A stretch of DNA of 64,000 bases from Penelope pileata (lineage: Eukaryota; Chordata; Aves; Galliformes; Cracidae). The translations under genes and the position numbers were made by a program. The DNA lies in NCBI GenBank assembly GCA_013396635.1, contig WBMW01005660.1, positions 740,992-804,991 on the forward strand. The letters run 5' to 3'. The notes beneath the pieces were generated by a model. It saw only the letters and a program-made list of their open reading frames with translations, was not told the DNA's origin and did no database searches. This document shows, piece by piece, positions 46,128 to 57,925 of this stretch (within the stretch, counting starts at the first letter, position 1; every line of letters begins with the position of its first letter).

Positions 46128-49100
46128 AGCAGACATACACCTCCAGCAGCCCATGAAGAGCTACTGCAGCATCTACAAGACCAAGGAGCCCAAACTCCCT
46201 CACTCCACAGCAATTACAAGAAATGCTTGGTGTCTTTCAGCTTCAGAGGCTCAAGAATAGACAGGACTGCTGCTGGCTTTCTGAAAGCTTTGGGGAAAAC
46301 TGGGCTGTTAGAGCAGCATGGTGGAAGACCTTCATGTCCTGGACTTTGTTGGAGGAGATATGGCGTCTAGTTCCATCAAGGTCTCAAAATGTGCAGGTGT
46401 ATCCTCACAACACGCTACCATTATGTCAGGACACTAACAGCGTAGTTGTTTCGTTGCTGATTTGAACGTTATGCACCAGCCTATTTTGGTTTCAGATACA
46501 CCCTTGACCTAGAGATGCAATAAATAAGGTGGCCTACATCGCTGCTTGTTGCAGCCTCAGGACAACGTAGCATCTGAACGCTTCCTTTTACGTTAACAGT
46601 TCAGAACATTCTCAAAGTGATTTAGTTCTTGATGTGGACATAAAAGACTGTGGGAGATGTGCAGCAGAGAATCTGCGTGTCTTGGCTAAGCAGATTAGAA
46701 GGTTTACGTACTGCACTCAACTTTTCTTTCATCAAATCAAAATGTGATAGTTAAATCTGTAGTATGAGAGTTTCTTTGAGGACTGGCCTAGTTCAAAAAT
46801 GATATTATTTGCTTAGTTACCTTCAGACACTGCTTTCTAAATGAAGTATGGCAAAATTAATACAAAGTGACTAAAACTGTTACTAAAATGTTATAGGACT
46901 AGTATAGCTGTGCAGAGGATAACTGGACTGCATGGCTGATTTCTCACATGGATAAGCATTGGTAGGATTGGTCCTTTATTTAATTAGAATAGAATATGCA
47001 GGACAAGCAGAGTCTTAGATCAAGTCCATCTCTGCCAGAGTATCTTGTAAACCACATGGCAGCAGCCAGAGAGCTTGTGCCGTCTCAACTGATTTTTTTG
47101 TATGTGCTCGTGATAACCACTTCACTGACATTGTTTTCTCCACCTGTGAGGATTCTCCACCTCTCCATGGGTTCTTGTGCTGAGTTTGCAGGATTTCCAG
47201 GGGCAGAATGGATTGTGGATGTTTATTACTGATTTCTGTACACAGCTGCAGCAGAGGGTCCTGCTGCACAGCTGGAGCTGAGCTTGCTGTGCAGACCCAG
47301 AGCACCTACCTCAGTGGAAAACTTTGGCTCATAAGGAGGGTATTTTTCAATCCACTCTTGCTTTACAGTGCCCTGGTCTTGGCGTGGTGTTTTGCAACAG
47401 GAGATGGAGACCAGGTACACTAAATTTCATCTCAGGGAGATTTCAGAATGAGGTATGTTGAATGATTAGCAAGTACTTGGAAGACCGAAGTCAATAACTA
47501 AATGAGTCTAAATGTATGGCAACTCCGTTTAATTTCCTACATTTGGAGGGTTAAGTAGCCTGCTGAGGAAAAATGCTAGCTGTATCTTGATTTGATATGT
47601 CTTGGCTTCAGAGGGGTTTTGAGGCTGTTCTACAGGACTGTGTGTTACACGTGAGCCAAGGGAACAGACTAGATGTGATCTCCACAAAGTGGGTGTACAA
47701 CAGTTTGATCAGTTTGATAAACTTATCTCAAAAATACTTCTCAGTGGTTTTGTCACATTAAAAGGGCATCTCAAGCAGTATCTTACAGAGGGCTGTCACT
47801 GACCCAGTTCTACTCAATTTTTTAGTTTCGGTTTGAATGTAGGAATACAGAGTGCCCTTGTGACATTTGCAAACATTAACGAGCCAGAAAAGTTGCTAGC
47901 ACTTGAGAGGATGACAGTGGGAGTCAAAACAGTCTTCAGAAGCTCAAACCTCAATTCTCCCTCAAACGGGGGTAATGCCACTTTCTATTAGTTGGCACAC
48001 TCCTCCTTTGGACTGGCTTTTATATAAAGCATGGGTAAAATTCCATCACACTTGGAAGTAATTCATGCCCAATACTAAGGTTTTGTGAGGATATAAGATA
48101 AACATGTCTGAAAAAATGCTTTGGAGAAATTGTTCTATGCAGTAATTGCACATACAATTTCAGAATTTCATTATGACAATGAGTTCTCCAAACTCAAAAC
48201 CTGTGGCCTGAGAGGGGAAGTAAGAGCAGAAGGTTTGGGAAGTTATGGCTGTGTATGATTGTGCCATATATCCACATTGCTAAATGGAAAGCAAAATAGA
48301 GGAAGGGAATTACTGAAAGCCAGTATGCCTGCACTTGAAAACCAAAATGGGAAATGGGGAACAAAAGAGGAAACAAACTCCCATTATCCATGCTGATTGC
48401 AATGACAAAGGCAAAAGATATTGCCAGTGAAATAATTAGCTATTTCAAATTCATTACACTTTAATAATTCAAACTTTTTTAATAGTGCAGATGATAGAAA
48501 ACATATTTCAAATACATTTTTTCAGAATCCCTCTATAACATTGTCTTCCCCACTGAAGCAAAGCAGATTGTAATTCTCCATCCCACAATGTAAGGAGAAG
48601 GGCAGCGTAGCTCTAACATACCTAACCATCTTTAGAAACAGCTTTAATGAGCTTTTCATATTGCTCTCAAGAGGGCAGCTTTCCCTGCGTTTCTAAATGT
48701 GTTCTCTGGGCAAATTCAAGCAGCATGTTTCTGATGAAATTTCGTTATTTTTAGAAATAAATGAAGCAGGATACATCATTTTCCCCTCCTACACCTTTGT
48801 TGATGCCTTAATATAAAGACTTGTGTTCAAAAGTTAATTACAGCATCCTAGATTGCGCACCAAATAGGCACTGCAATGGCAAGTGGGTGCTATTGTAAAG
48901 GGAAAATAAAAGGAACAATGCCGTACAAATGTCACTTCAGAGTTCTTTTTAGGTCTGATTACCACCCCAGGAAAACAGTGCTGACTTGTTTGCCACAAAA
49001 GGAATTAAACTGCCTTGCATGACACCCTGAGAAATGACACCCAGGTGAAAGGCGTATTACAGTAAACAGGGTATTTTGGGTGACAGCTAGAGAAGGGAAG

Positions 49101-50237
49101 AAATAGCATAAACCCACTTGGAACACGTATTTGGCCACTTTTTGAACTTTTATGCAATCTTGCATGTTGTATCCATTAGGAGGAGGAACTGTTAATAGGA
49201 ATCTCTTCGATTCCTTTGTCTGTTTGTACATCAGCTTCTGTTTCCCTGAAGGCAGTGGGAGTCAAACAACAGGGCATAGTCTCATTGCCTGGGGCTCAGT
49301 CCTCTGCAGCTCGCATTTAGTGCAGAACATCTCCCTAGATTTTCCTTGGGTTATTTTTCCAGAATTCTCTGGCTTCACTGTGGCCTCCTCAGTCAAAGTT
49401 TCTGGTCTTTCTGCCCTCCTTACCTGGACGTGTATGCTTCTGAAGAAAGTAGCACTTGCACTCAAGGTTTTTAACCATTTTTATAACACCATTGAGCTCA
49501 TTGTTGTAGGCCTCTGAGCAGCTCAAGTTCTCTGGTTGCATCAACAGCAGTTTACCTTCTGCTTCACTGAGTAGTGGAGCACAGTCTTGTCTCAGAATAA
49601 AAGGCTTCAGCTGATGAATTATCAGCATTGTTACCTGAAGCAACCACGACAGGTCATTTTTCTTCTGACATATTGGCTCAACCACAGCCTAATGAAAGCA
49701 CAGCCTATAGTGACACGACTGCATCCTCAGCTGGAAAATATTTACCTTGTCTGTTCATTCACCAGAAGCAAATTCTCTCTAACGCATATTTTCCCAGCGC
49801 TTGCATATGGCACGCATCCAGCTTGCCAGTTTGTCTGATGGGCTTTGCTGATATCAGTTTGGCTCTGCGTTTGTCACAGAAGTAAGTTCTAGCAAGCGTA
49901 TTCATTTTCAAATTGCAATAAAAATAACTAACGTAATTAACTAGCCTCTCTTAGGGCAAACATATTTTTCTAGGAATTAAAATATACCTGACCTTTCCTT
50001 ACCTTTGAGGTGCATTTGAACATCTGTCTTGTTGCTGGTTTTAGAACATCACCAAGCTGCACAAGGTACTGCAGTCCTCTCTGCAATGCCTAAAGCACTA
50101 AGAACAGGAGTTTAACGAAAATCAAAGAGAACACAGACATTTTTATGACTAACGAGGGTACTGAGGGTTGAATGACACATACATGAACAGGCAATCAATT
50201 CATCATACTTCCAGCACTTGAGAAGTCAGTCTCTGAC

Positions 50238-50267
50238 TGTTGGTCATTAAAATGTTGGTCATTAAAA
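50238..50267. repeat. Tandem duplication, 15-bp unit, two perfect copies
   Basis: TGTTGGTCATTAAAA occurs twice in direct succession. It is a small recent local duplication in the probable PHACTR2 intron. Confidence 0.9.
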
Positions 50268-52460
50268 GGAAATATCCTCTGGTGAAAGTGTGAAGCACCT
50301 TGTACTGGCAGTGTCTGTAGCTGTGACGCTAGTCTAGGTGGATCCCTTGAACAGGCTGATCAAGCATAGGAAGATCTAGGTGAGGTATTTGTATCTCACT
50401 TTGAATCAGGAAACAGCAGGTGAATCAGATGTAGGGGAAAAACATGAGTGCTTTGCTTCTGGGGTCTCTGAGGGCGTGACATAGGCTGACCCACTTAGGC
50501 GTGTTTGGCAGTTACACAGGCTGTTCAGCTTCAGCTCCTGCCTACGAAGAAAGAAAGTAATCCTTGTGAGTCTGTGGAAACTCAGGGGCTGAAGTAAAAG
50601 TAATCCTAAACTTAAGCAGGTAAGATGTGTGTCCACCAAACCTCATACAGATAGATACCAGTTGTTCAGATAGGTGCCGTAGCTTGGACTTTATGTGGAC
50701 TTTATTCCATCTATGTGGAATAGAAGCTGAAATTAAGAGAGGATGCAATTCCAGTTCAGTAGTATAGAAAGCAAATTTATATATAAAATAGGTATCTTTC
50801 AAAGTCATTTAGGGAAACCCACTCAAGCAGTGTCCTTTGCTCTGCTTTGGTTAGGTTCTCCTGCTGCTCTCGTTTTCAAACATTGCAGAACATCTGGCAG
50901 CACAGAACTTCTCCTTTATTTAATGGCAACTCCTGGCTGATGGATTTTCCTTTTTTTCGTGTGCAGAATGGGATACAAAAGCTAACAAAGATCAGCGGTG
51001 AGAACGATCTGATAACTAGCTGGACCTCAGGAGAAGAGGTAGTAAGGAATCAAGCTGAAATTATAGCTGTCTTTAGTGGATCTTGTCAAGTGTCTCCTCT
51101 GGTTGGCTCTAATTCATGTTTGTTCAGGTTTCTGTCTCATGACTAAAGTTACAAAATATTGACCTCCAGAGAGGCAGTCAAGTTTGTCTGGCAAAATGTA
51201 CAGCGCATAATGTACAGACCATTCGCACTAGCTGTTTTTCAGAAACTGAAAGCTGATGAACGAAAAAAGTTTCTCCCTTGTTGCCAATTTGTTGCTTTTC
51301 CTACTGGTGGCATTTCACACTTAAATGGCTATTGTCTAGTTACTAGCCTAAATTTTACTCCAAGTGGGAAAGAGGGATTAAGCCAAATGTAAATATATAT
51401 CTCAAATGAGCTTTTTTCTTCCATGCGTAAGTATTTCTTCACGTATTATTACTCATACTCCTTAAAACAAACTCACGTTTACCTTACCGTTGAGCTCAGT
51501 AACTGATGTTTGATTGGTGTTATCCAGAGAGACACCCAGTTGTTACACGATGACCTCCAGCGGCAGAAAACCCACTGATAGCCTTAGTAGCTTAATCACA
51601 TTTGCTGTTGCAATAGATACTTGCTTTCAAGTATCTACTCTATAGCTATCTACTTCCCTGTTCTCAGTTCCCAACCATCATTTTTTACTGTAACTCTCTG
51701 CCAGACAAAATGACCTCTCTGGTGCTTTATCCCTTATGACTCAAAATATTTGTTCACTTCCTATGCTGCAATAGAAGGCTGCAGCATTTATGTTCATATG
51801 AACTATCTTCGTTTGGTTAATGCTGAGAGTGAGGTGTTGCTGTACCAGCCACAGTGTGACACAGCCAAAGATGAAATGAGATCCAAAACTGGCTGTCCTT
51901 GTATCCACAGCTTCAATTTTGCCTCTTTGTGTAAAGTCTGTCCAAATGCAAATATTGCATCTAGCCAAATATCATGATGGTTTCAGAACATTCAAAGATG
52001 TTCATGGATTTTCAAAGCCAGAACATTTCATAAACAGGCATTGTAATTGTCTAGCTCAAATGTGGGAAGCCTGCAGACCATAAAATGGGTTCTGGGTCTG
52101 GGAATTTATTTCATATTGTAAATCTGGACACAGGTTTTTTATTCCTTTATATTACTGAATAGCACTGAGGTTTATATCAGCCTGCTGCTCTGCAGTCATA
52201 CTCGACATTCTTATTTTGCTCCTACTTGCCCTGTTTCCTGTGCCTGATTCAGTCTAGCACTCTGGAGAGCAAAGGCCATGCTCTGAGGTAAGGCTTTGAT
52301 TGCAGCTCATCTCTGTTTCCATAGGAATTGCAACATGTTTCAATGCACTTGTTTGTGATATTTAAAGAGAAAACGAGAGAGATTATTTTGGTTTGCTTGA
52401 CAGAATTCACTTACGCAAGCAATATGTTATATTAACAGATGAGCAGCAACCATAGCGATT

Positions 52461-52665
52461 GTAAATCACAGACTGCTTGAGATTGGAAGGGACCTCTGGA
52501 GATCATCTAGTCCAACCTCTCTGTAAAGTAGTGTCCCCTAGAGTACGCTGCCCTTGAGTGTGTCCAGATGGCTTTTGAATATCTCCAGTGAAAAAGACTC
52601 CACAGCCTCTCAGAGCAATCTGTGCCAGCGCTCAGTCACCCTCACAGTAAAGATCACACCCCCAA
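52461..52665 (-). repeat. CR1 LINE 3' fragment (minus)
   Basis: On the plus strand it starts near AATCACAGACTGCTTGAGAT and continues through GGAAGGGACCTCTGGAGATC, ATCTAGTCCAACCTC and a CCACAGCCTCTCAGAGCAAT segment. These are diagnostic of the CR1 3' region in minus orientation. It is about 200 bp long and diverged. Confidence 0.9.
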
Positions 52666-55600
52666 TTCCTCTATAGCCATGTGATTTTTCATGTCATTTC
52701 CATTTTGGAGAGATGTCAGTTAGCAACAGCAGGACTCATTTTATTTCTGATGGCAAGCACATTGCAATTCAGTGGAAGATGTGGGTGCCTGGACCCCAGC
52801 AGCCCCATCTTCCACTGAACTGCGCTGCGTAGTGTGCCACTGTGTTCATGGTCACACCAGCAGGTCTTTCTAGATATGTTTATCTTGGGTCTGTCAGGGC
52901 ATGATGTAACCTGTTCAAGCGCACCCAGCTCCACAAAGCCCTCAGAAGGTTTCCATGGTTGGGTGAGCAGCCAGGTGAGTACGGAGCTGCCTGATGCCAC
53001 AGTGGAGTGGGAAAACTAAAGGAGAGAAGTGCTTGTTTTTCCAGAGGTTTTCCGTGGTGGCTTGTTCATTACGAATACTTGCTGCCTCTGGAAGAATGAA
53101 GCCAAACCCTTACCACACTGATTTCTGGATACGAGTTTGTTAAAAATAGGGATTCAGAAATAGGCTAGAATTTACTTAATCAGTGGAGTGTTTAGAGGTG
53201 TTTTTCTTGTTCTTGCTTGTATCTCCTGCTGAGCACCCCACTTCATGATGTGCTGAAACCTCTTTCTCCATCTCTCCCCATGTCCTTGTCTTCCCTCCCA
53301 CTGCCTCTACCCTGCTCCTCTGTGCCAAGCCCCTTCCTGCTCCCTCTGCAAACCCATCTGTGCTGCGAAACTTCCCACCTACGAAGACCACGCATTGCTG
53401 TCTGGATCCCACTCTCTTCTTGTTTTGTATCAGTTTAAATCTGTTTACTTCAGTGGTGCTGCTTCTCCCCTTGCAGCTTTAGACAGGAATCACAACTTTA
53501 GATCTGCCTGGACTGCTCAAGGATAAAATCCTCCTGGGGAACAAAAGGCTCCCATTGTTTTCTCAGCAACACAAAGCTTTCTCTGCACTTGGAGCAGCAA
53601 ACTAACAACATTTCCAGGTTGAACTGTAGCTTATTCCCAGGCAAAGAGCATTTTTGCTTGTCACTGTCCTGCTCTCAAACTCTTTTACCTGTATGAGGTT
53701 GGGAGAAGGTGTTTGGCAAACCCTTCTGCCACTGATGCTGAGAATTGCTCCTGAGGCTTAAGGAAGGCTTTGCGAGAGGCCCTGGCCCAGAGAAATGTGT
53801 TTCAGGTATGCAGCTCACCGCTTCTTCAAGAGACTTTCCCTTTTGCCTTGCAATTCTCAAGAATGTGCCAGGGTGGTTTTCATATAGCTAAAGCCTGAAG
53901 AACGTGAGCCTAATAATCAAGGGTTTTGGTTTGTCGTACAAAGCAGCCTTTGTGGTAAGTGGCAATTTTAGTTACTGGCTGGGAGATTGAGGTCTGTCTG
54001 AGCCGAGCCACTCCTTTGCCTTCCAAGTGTCCTTCGCTCTCTCACCTGTGGAACTGCCCCACCACTGTCAGAGCAGATGGATGCTTCATGGAAGGAAATT
54101 TTTGGGGACCACAAATCCCAGGTACTCGAAGGTCATTGTCCTGGAACTCAGTGGGTATTCAGAAGAATCACATGAAACTGTATTTTGTGTTGGTGTTGAC
54201 TATAAAAACCCACAGCATCTAAAAACAAGTACAGCTTCTCCCAGAGACACCTGCACAATGGTTGCTGTGTGGGAAGAAACAGACACACAGTGCAAGTGAT
54301 GTGAAATACGTTGCCCAAAATGGAATCTTACCAAGTCACATCCTTGTGGTGACAAATCTGTGCCCAGCCAAGCCACATTTTACATTTTGCAAGTGTATTC
54401 TCAGGTGCCTTTGTCATGGTTGGAAGCACCACAGCTGAATCTGCGCATTGATACTAGGGATTTGTCAACTTAAAGTGTTTGTGATGGCTGGGCACTGAGG
54501 TGCCTGTTTACTCCGCTTTCTCTATCTGCTCCTTACCTAGACAGATTGCTGAGCCTCTGTGGATCCTCATTGATTTTCCTGGGAGCAAAATGTTGTTACT
54601 GCAGCAGGCTGTGTACATCAGGTACATTGAAGAACAGGATCGTTAGGTGCCTGTGTCATTAGCTGTGCTTCTAGTGTACTTCCTAGGGCTTTCTTCTTGA
54701 GGAGGTGGCACTGATTATCGGAGTTAGCTGGTTCATCAGCTGTTAACACAGTGCCATTGGGTCTCGCACAGCCTCTAGTGTGTTTATCCCCACACAGCGT
54801 AGGTGCAGGGAGCGAGCGTGGCACAAAGTGCTCCTGCAGGAGGCCCAATGCCAGAGGGACTTGTACAAAGGCACTGGGGAAATCTGCTGCTGAGCAAGGG
54901 TTGGAACCTGGGTCTTACATGCTGAAATGAACAGTCAGGCAGGACCACTTCACAGCTGAAGGAAACTGTGTTGGGGGTTGATGGAGTGTGGCATTTTGGG
55001 AAGGAACAGAGAGATCTTCGGACTGTTGCGGACATGATCTTCTCAGTTCTCACCCAAAACTGCCCTTGAGCAGACTGAGGTGTTGTGGTGTCATGCAACT
55101 ATGGATTGTGATGTGGTTGTTCTGTACTAAAAGGTCCAGTAAGTTTATGCCTGGAATGTAGGCATATTTAGCTTTTAAATATCAGTTGCAGCCTGTGTCT
55201 GTCCTTTGCCCACATGCAGCCAGCGAGATACGGCTTTGGTATGGTATTAACTGCATCTCATCATACACAACTGTTAATTCCTATGCAATAATCTAATTGC
55301 CTACAAGAAAAAAACGTCATGTATTTTGTGAAGTTTTCTTTTTTTGGAAGCTTTCTGGTGAGATATTTTCTGTTCAGATGGCAGAGATATAGGTCACATA
55401 TCATATTAAGTTTCCAATTATAGTTAGCTTTCAAGAGTTAATAAATGATTACTTGTCACACAGCCCTGACAAAGCACCCGGACTCATTGCTTATCAAGCA
55501 GTTGCAACTGAGACTTTCACACTTTAGCACCTTACAGTCCCGATCCTCGGCTGACCCGAGGCTGTGACTATATCTGTACTGCATGTCAGGATGGGGCCTG

Positions 55601-57747
55601 GGCACGCGTCTTTCAGGGTTTCTTTGGAAGGAAACATGTATGGGCAGGAAGGGGGCCATGGTGTGCTCCCATAGGTCTTCTCTGTGTGGCTGGAGACCCG
55701 CACGCTGTGAGATACCATGAAGACCATTGGACCTGCAGGTGGGACTCAGCCATGGTGCACACACAGAGACCTGCTTGCCTCTTCTTTTGCCTGAGATCTG
55801 AGGAGGTGCAACTCTGCATCTCCCTCGGGCTCCTGGGCACAGGCTGTTGCCCATCTGTATCCCCAGCTACCAGGGTCAGGATTGGTTTCCTCCAGCTGCA
55901 CTGTTGCCCTGTGACTCTACTCAAGTGTGTAGTCCAAGTGAAACTCAAAGCAAACAGATTGGATTCCAAACCAACCCCTCTTAGCTTTAGCCAGCACTAG
56001 ACACTGGCATGATTGCCAGGATTTAAGATGAGAACTGACATGAGAACTGGGCACTCTCTGGGCAGCCACTTCCTGGGGGCTCATCTATTGGGTGCCCACC
56101 TTGTCTCCTCCAGACTAGTGCTCCTGTGCAGTTGATTTCATCAGATCATAAACCAAAATCTTCAATTGTCTCATTAATCGTTATTATCTGATATTGGATC
56201 CAGCAGGCAAATAAGCTCTTTATTGGTCATTTTTAACCTCTTGCTTTGGTGTGGTCTTAGCTAACTGAAACACACACTAATGCAACATGCTTGTGACAGC
56301 TTCTATTTTTTTTATAAGCTCTTTATAAGCCACTTATAAATAGAACCTTAATATGAAGTGTGACAGATTTCTAGTCTTTATTCTCTCCTTAGTCCTCCAA
56401 GCGCTTCCTTTCTGTAATATGGAATATATCCAGTCTGCCCTAGATATTCTCCATTTTTGCTGATGACTTTAGCTCTCAGCCATTGATTCTCTCCACTTCT
56501 TTATCAGTGTAAATAGATCAGGGCTACAATTTGCTTTTAACATTTAAAAAGGACAAATAAGATCAAAGGGGCAGAGAATGGTGATGAATGGAAGATGTAT
56601 TTTGTTGCTCATGTGATGCTCTGGGCTGAGGGGGTTCGCGTCAATACAGGACAAAGAAATCTGTATTTCTTTTCCGTTGCAGTAGAGATAATTGGAGTAA
56701 CCAAGTGAATTACTCAAAGGAAGGAAAAATATTGTGAGGACATTGCGTGACATTTATGTAGTGTCAGTACTTTGTATCATTCTGTTTCATCAACGTACTT
56801 CACCAAATTCAGTGTGTGTAATGGTCTCCCTTTCACCACTGAGCAAACACTGTAGCACAAAATGCCTGGCTTAGGGTTACATATAAAATCAGTGGCAAAA
56901 TGAGACTGGAAATCACATTTCCTGGTACCCTACAAGTATTGCTTCTGTTCACCCTCTGCTGCCAGGAGAGAGATTATTTGAAAAAAAATACATATTGTTT
57001 TCATTTTTAAGGAGAAAACTCCAGAAGTGCAGGGAAGATAAATGTTTGGAAGTCTATTCTGGCTTTGTTTGTTTATTTATATGGTGGAAAATTCTATCCA
57101 TCAGGGAGGTGCATGGTGTTGAAAGTTTTGAAGTAACACCCATTAATCTCAGCATATGTTGTTCAGATTTTGAGCCTGATTTCCCCAGCAGCCAGTGTGC
57201 TTTCACTTTAACATTGAAAGAAGTAAAGCCGTTGTTACTTTTCACTCCTTCCTTACATCTAGCTATGAACAGTATAATCATGAATGCCTTGAGACCATTA
57301 ACATATTGGCTTGCACTTGCAGATAAGCGCATCTACCGGGTTTCTCACAAACAGAAGGGAACATCAGGTGTAGAACTTGTCAGATTTAAAGCACAGCCAA
57401 AGCTGAGGGCTGCAGACTGTAATTTAACCTAACGGTTTCTCAGCTATAGATTCCTTCCCCTTTATTTCCCTAAAACTTTTCTGTTGCGTCATTGATAAAT
57501 CATAGCCCTTTGCTTTGTAATCATACCCCTTTTTTATTTAAAGTTTTGCCTCCCTACCCATTCAACATATCCTCATTAGCATTGCTTTTACTTTTCAGAA
57601 GCGTACATTCAATATTATAGGCTTGGAGTTCTTTTGTTTTCTCCCCGAAGAGGTAAAACCCTGGGAGATTTAAGTATCTACTTGATAGGCTCACACAATC
57701 TTAATCAGCCTATAATGGAGCTAATGGCTGTTTGTCATCCTTGGAGA

Positions 57748-57753
57748 TATAAA
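57748..57753 (+). promoter_or_regulatory. PHACTR2: Candidate TATA box of the proximal PHACTR2 promoter
   Basis: TATAAA lies 165 bases upstream of the ATG of the MDNA exon, in sequence that is not a CpG island. If used, the start site would be near 57780 and the 5' UTR about 135 nt. This is a motif-only call. Confidence 0.3.
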
Positions 57754-57912
57754 TTTCCTGGTGATGTCTACTGCAGTCAGTGCATGAAGTATGCTCTGAC
57801 TGCCAGCAAGGGCTAATAACCAGGAGAAGGGCAGCCAGCTTCATTAGCGAGAGGGAGACCGTGCCGGCTGCTTTTCTGGGGAACTCTGCTTTTTGAATAC
57901 CGAGGGGGGAAA

Positions 57913-57925
57913 ATGGATAATGCTG
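57913..57925 (+). CDS. PHACTR2: PHACTR2 short first coding exon (Met-Asp-Asn-Ala)
   Basis: ATG GAT AAT GCT G is followed by a consensus GTAAGTG donor at 57926. From memory, a human PHACTR2 isoform starts Met-Asp-Asn-Ala and continues Val-Asp-Gly-Leu-Asp-Lys, with the Val codon split after its first G. The chicken-like exon ends in exactly that phase. The start has a strong Kozak context (A at -3, G at +4). PHACTR2 binds protein phosphatase 1 and G-actin through C-terminal RPEL repeats, none of which lie in this window. Strand and synteny next to FUCA2 agree. Only 13 coding bases are present, so the call rests on the start, phase, donor and context together. Confidence 0.75.

Larger units (their letters stand above)
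32514..57600 (+). other. Probable PHACTR2 first intron, 25 kb, non-coding
   Basis: I find no exon with convincing coding content here. Recognisable contents are three CR1 fragments, long A/T tracts, a GC-rich patch at 43840-44110 and AT-rich blocks with clustered homeodomain-like TAAT motifs (near 48420-48560 and 55250-55460) that resemble vertebrate conserved non-coding elements. Intron status depends on the distal exon at 32390-32513 belonging to PHACTR2. Confidence 0.5.

Noticed and set aside
56995..57432. A 145-codon plus-strand open frame just upstream of the MDNA exon
   Set aside because: No homology to PHACTR2 or another family is recognisable, its codons look like random AT-rich sequence, and no donor in a matching phase is evident.
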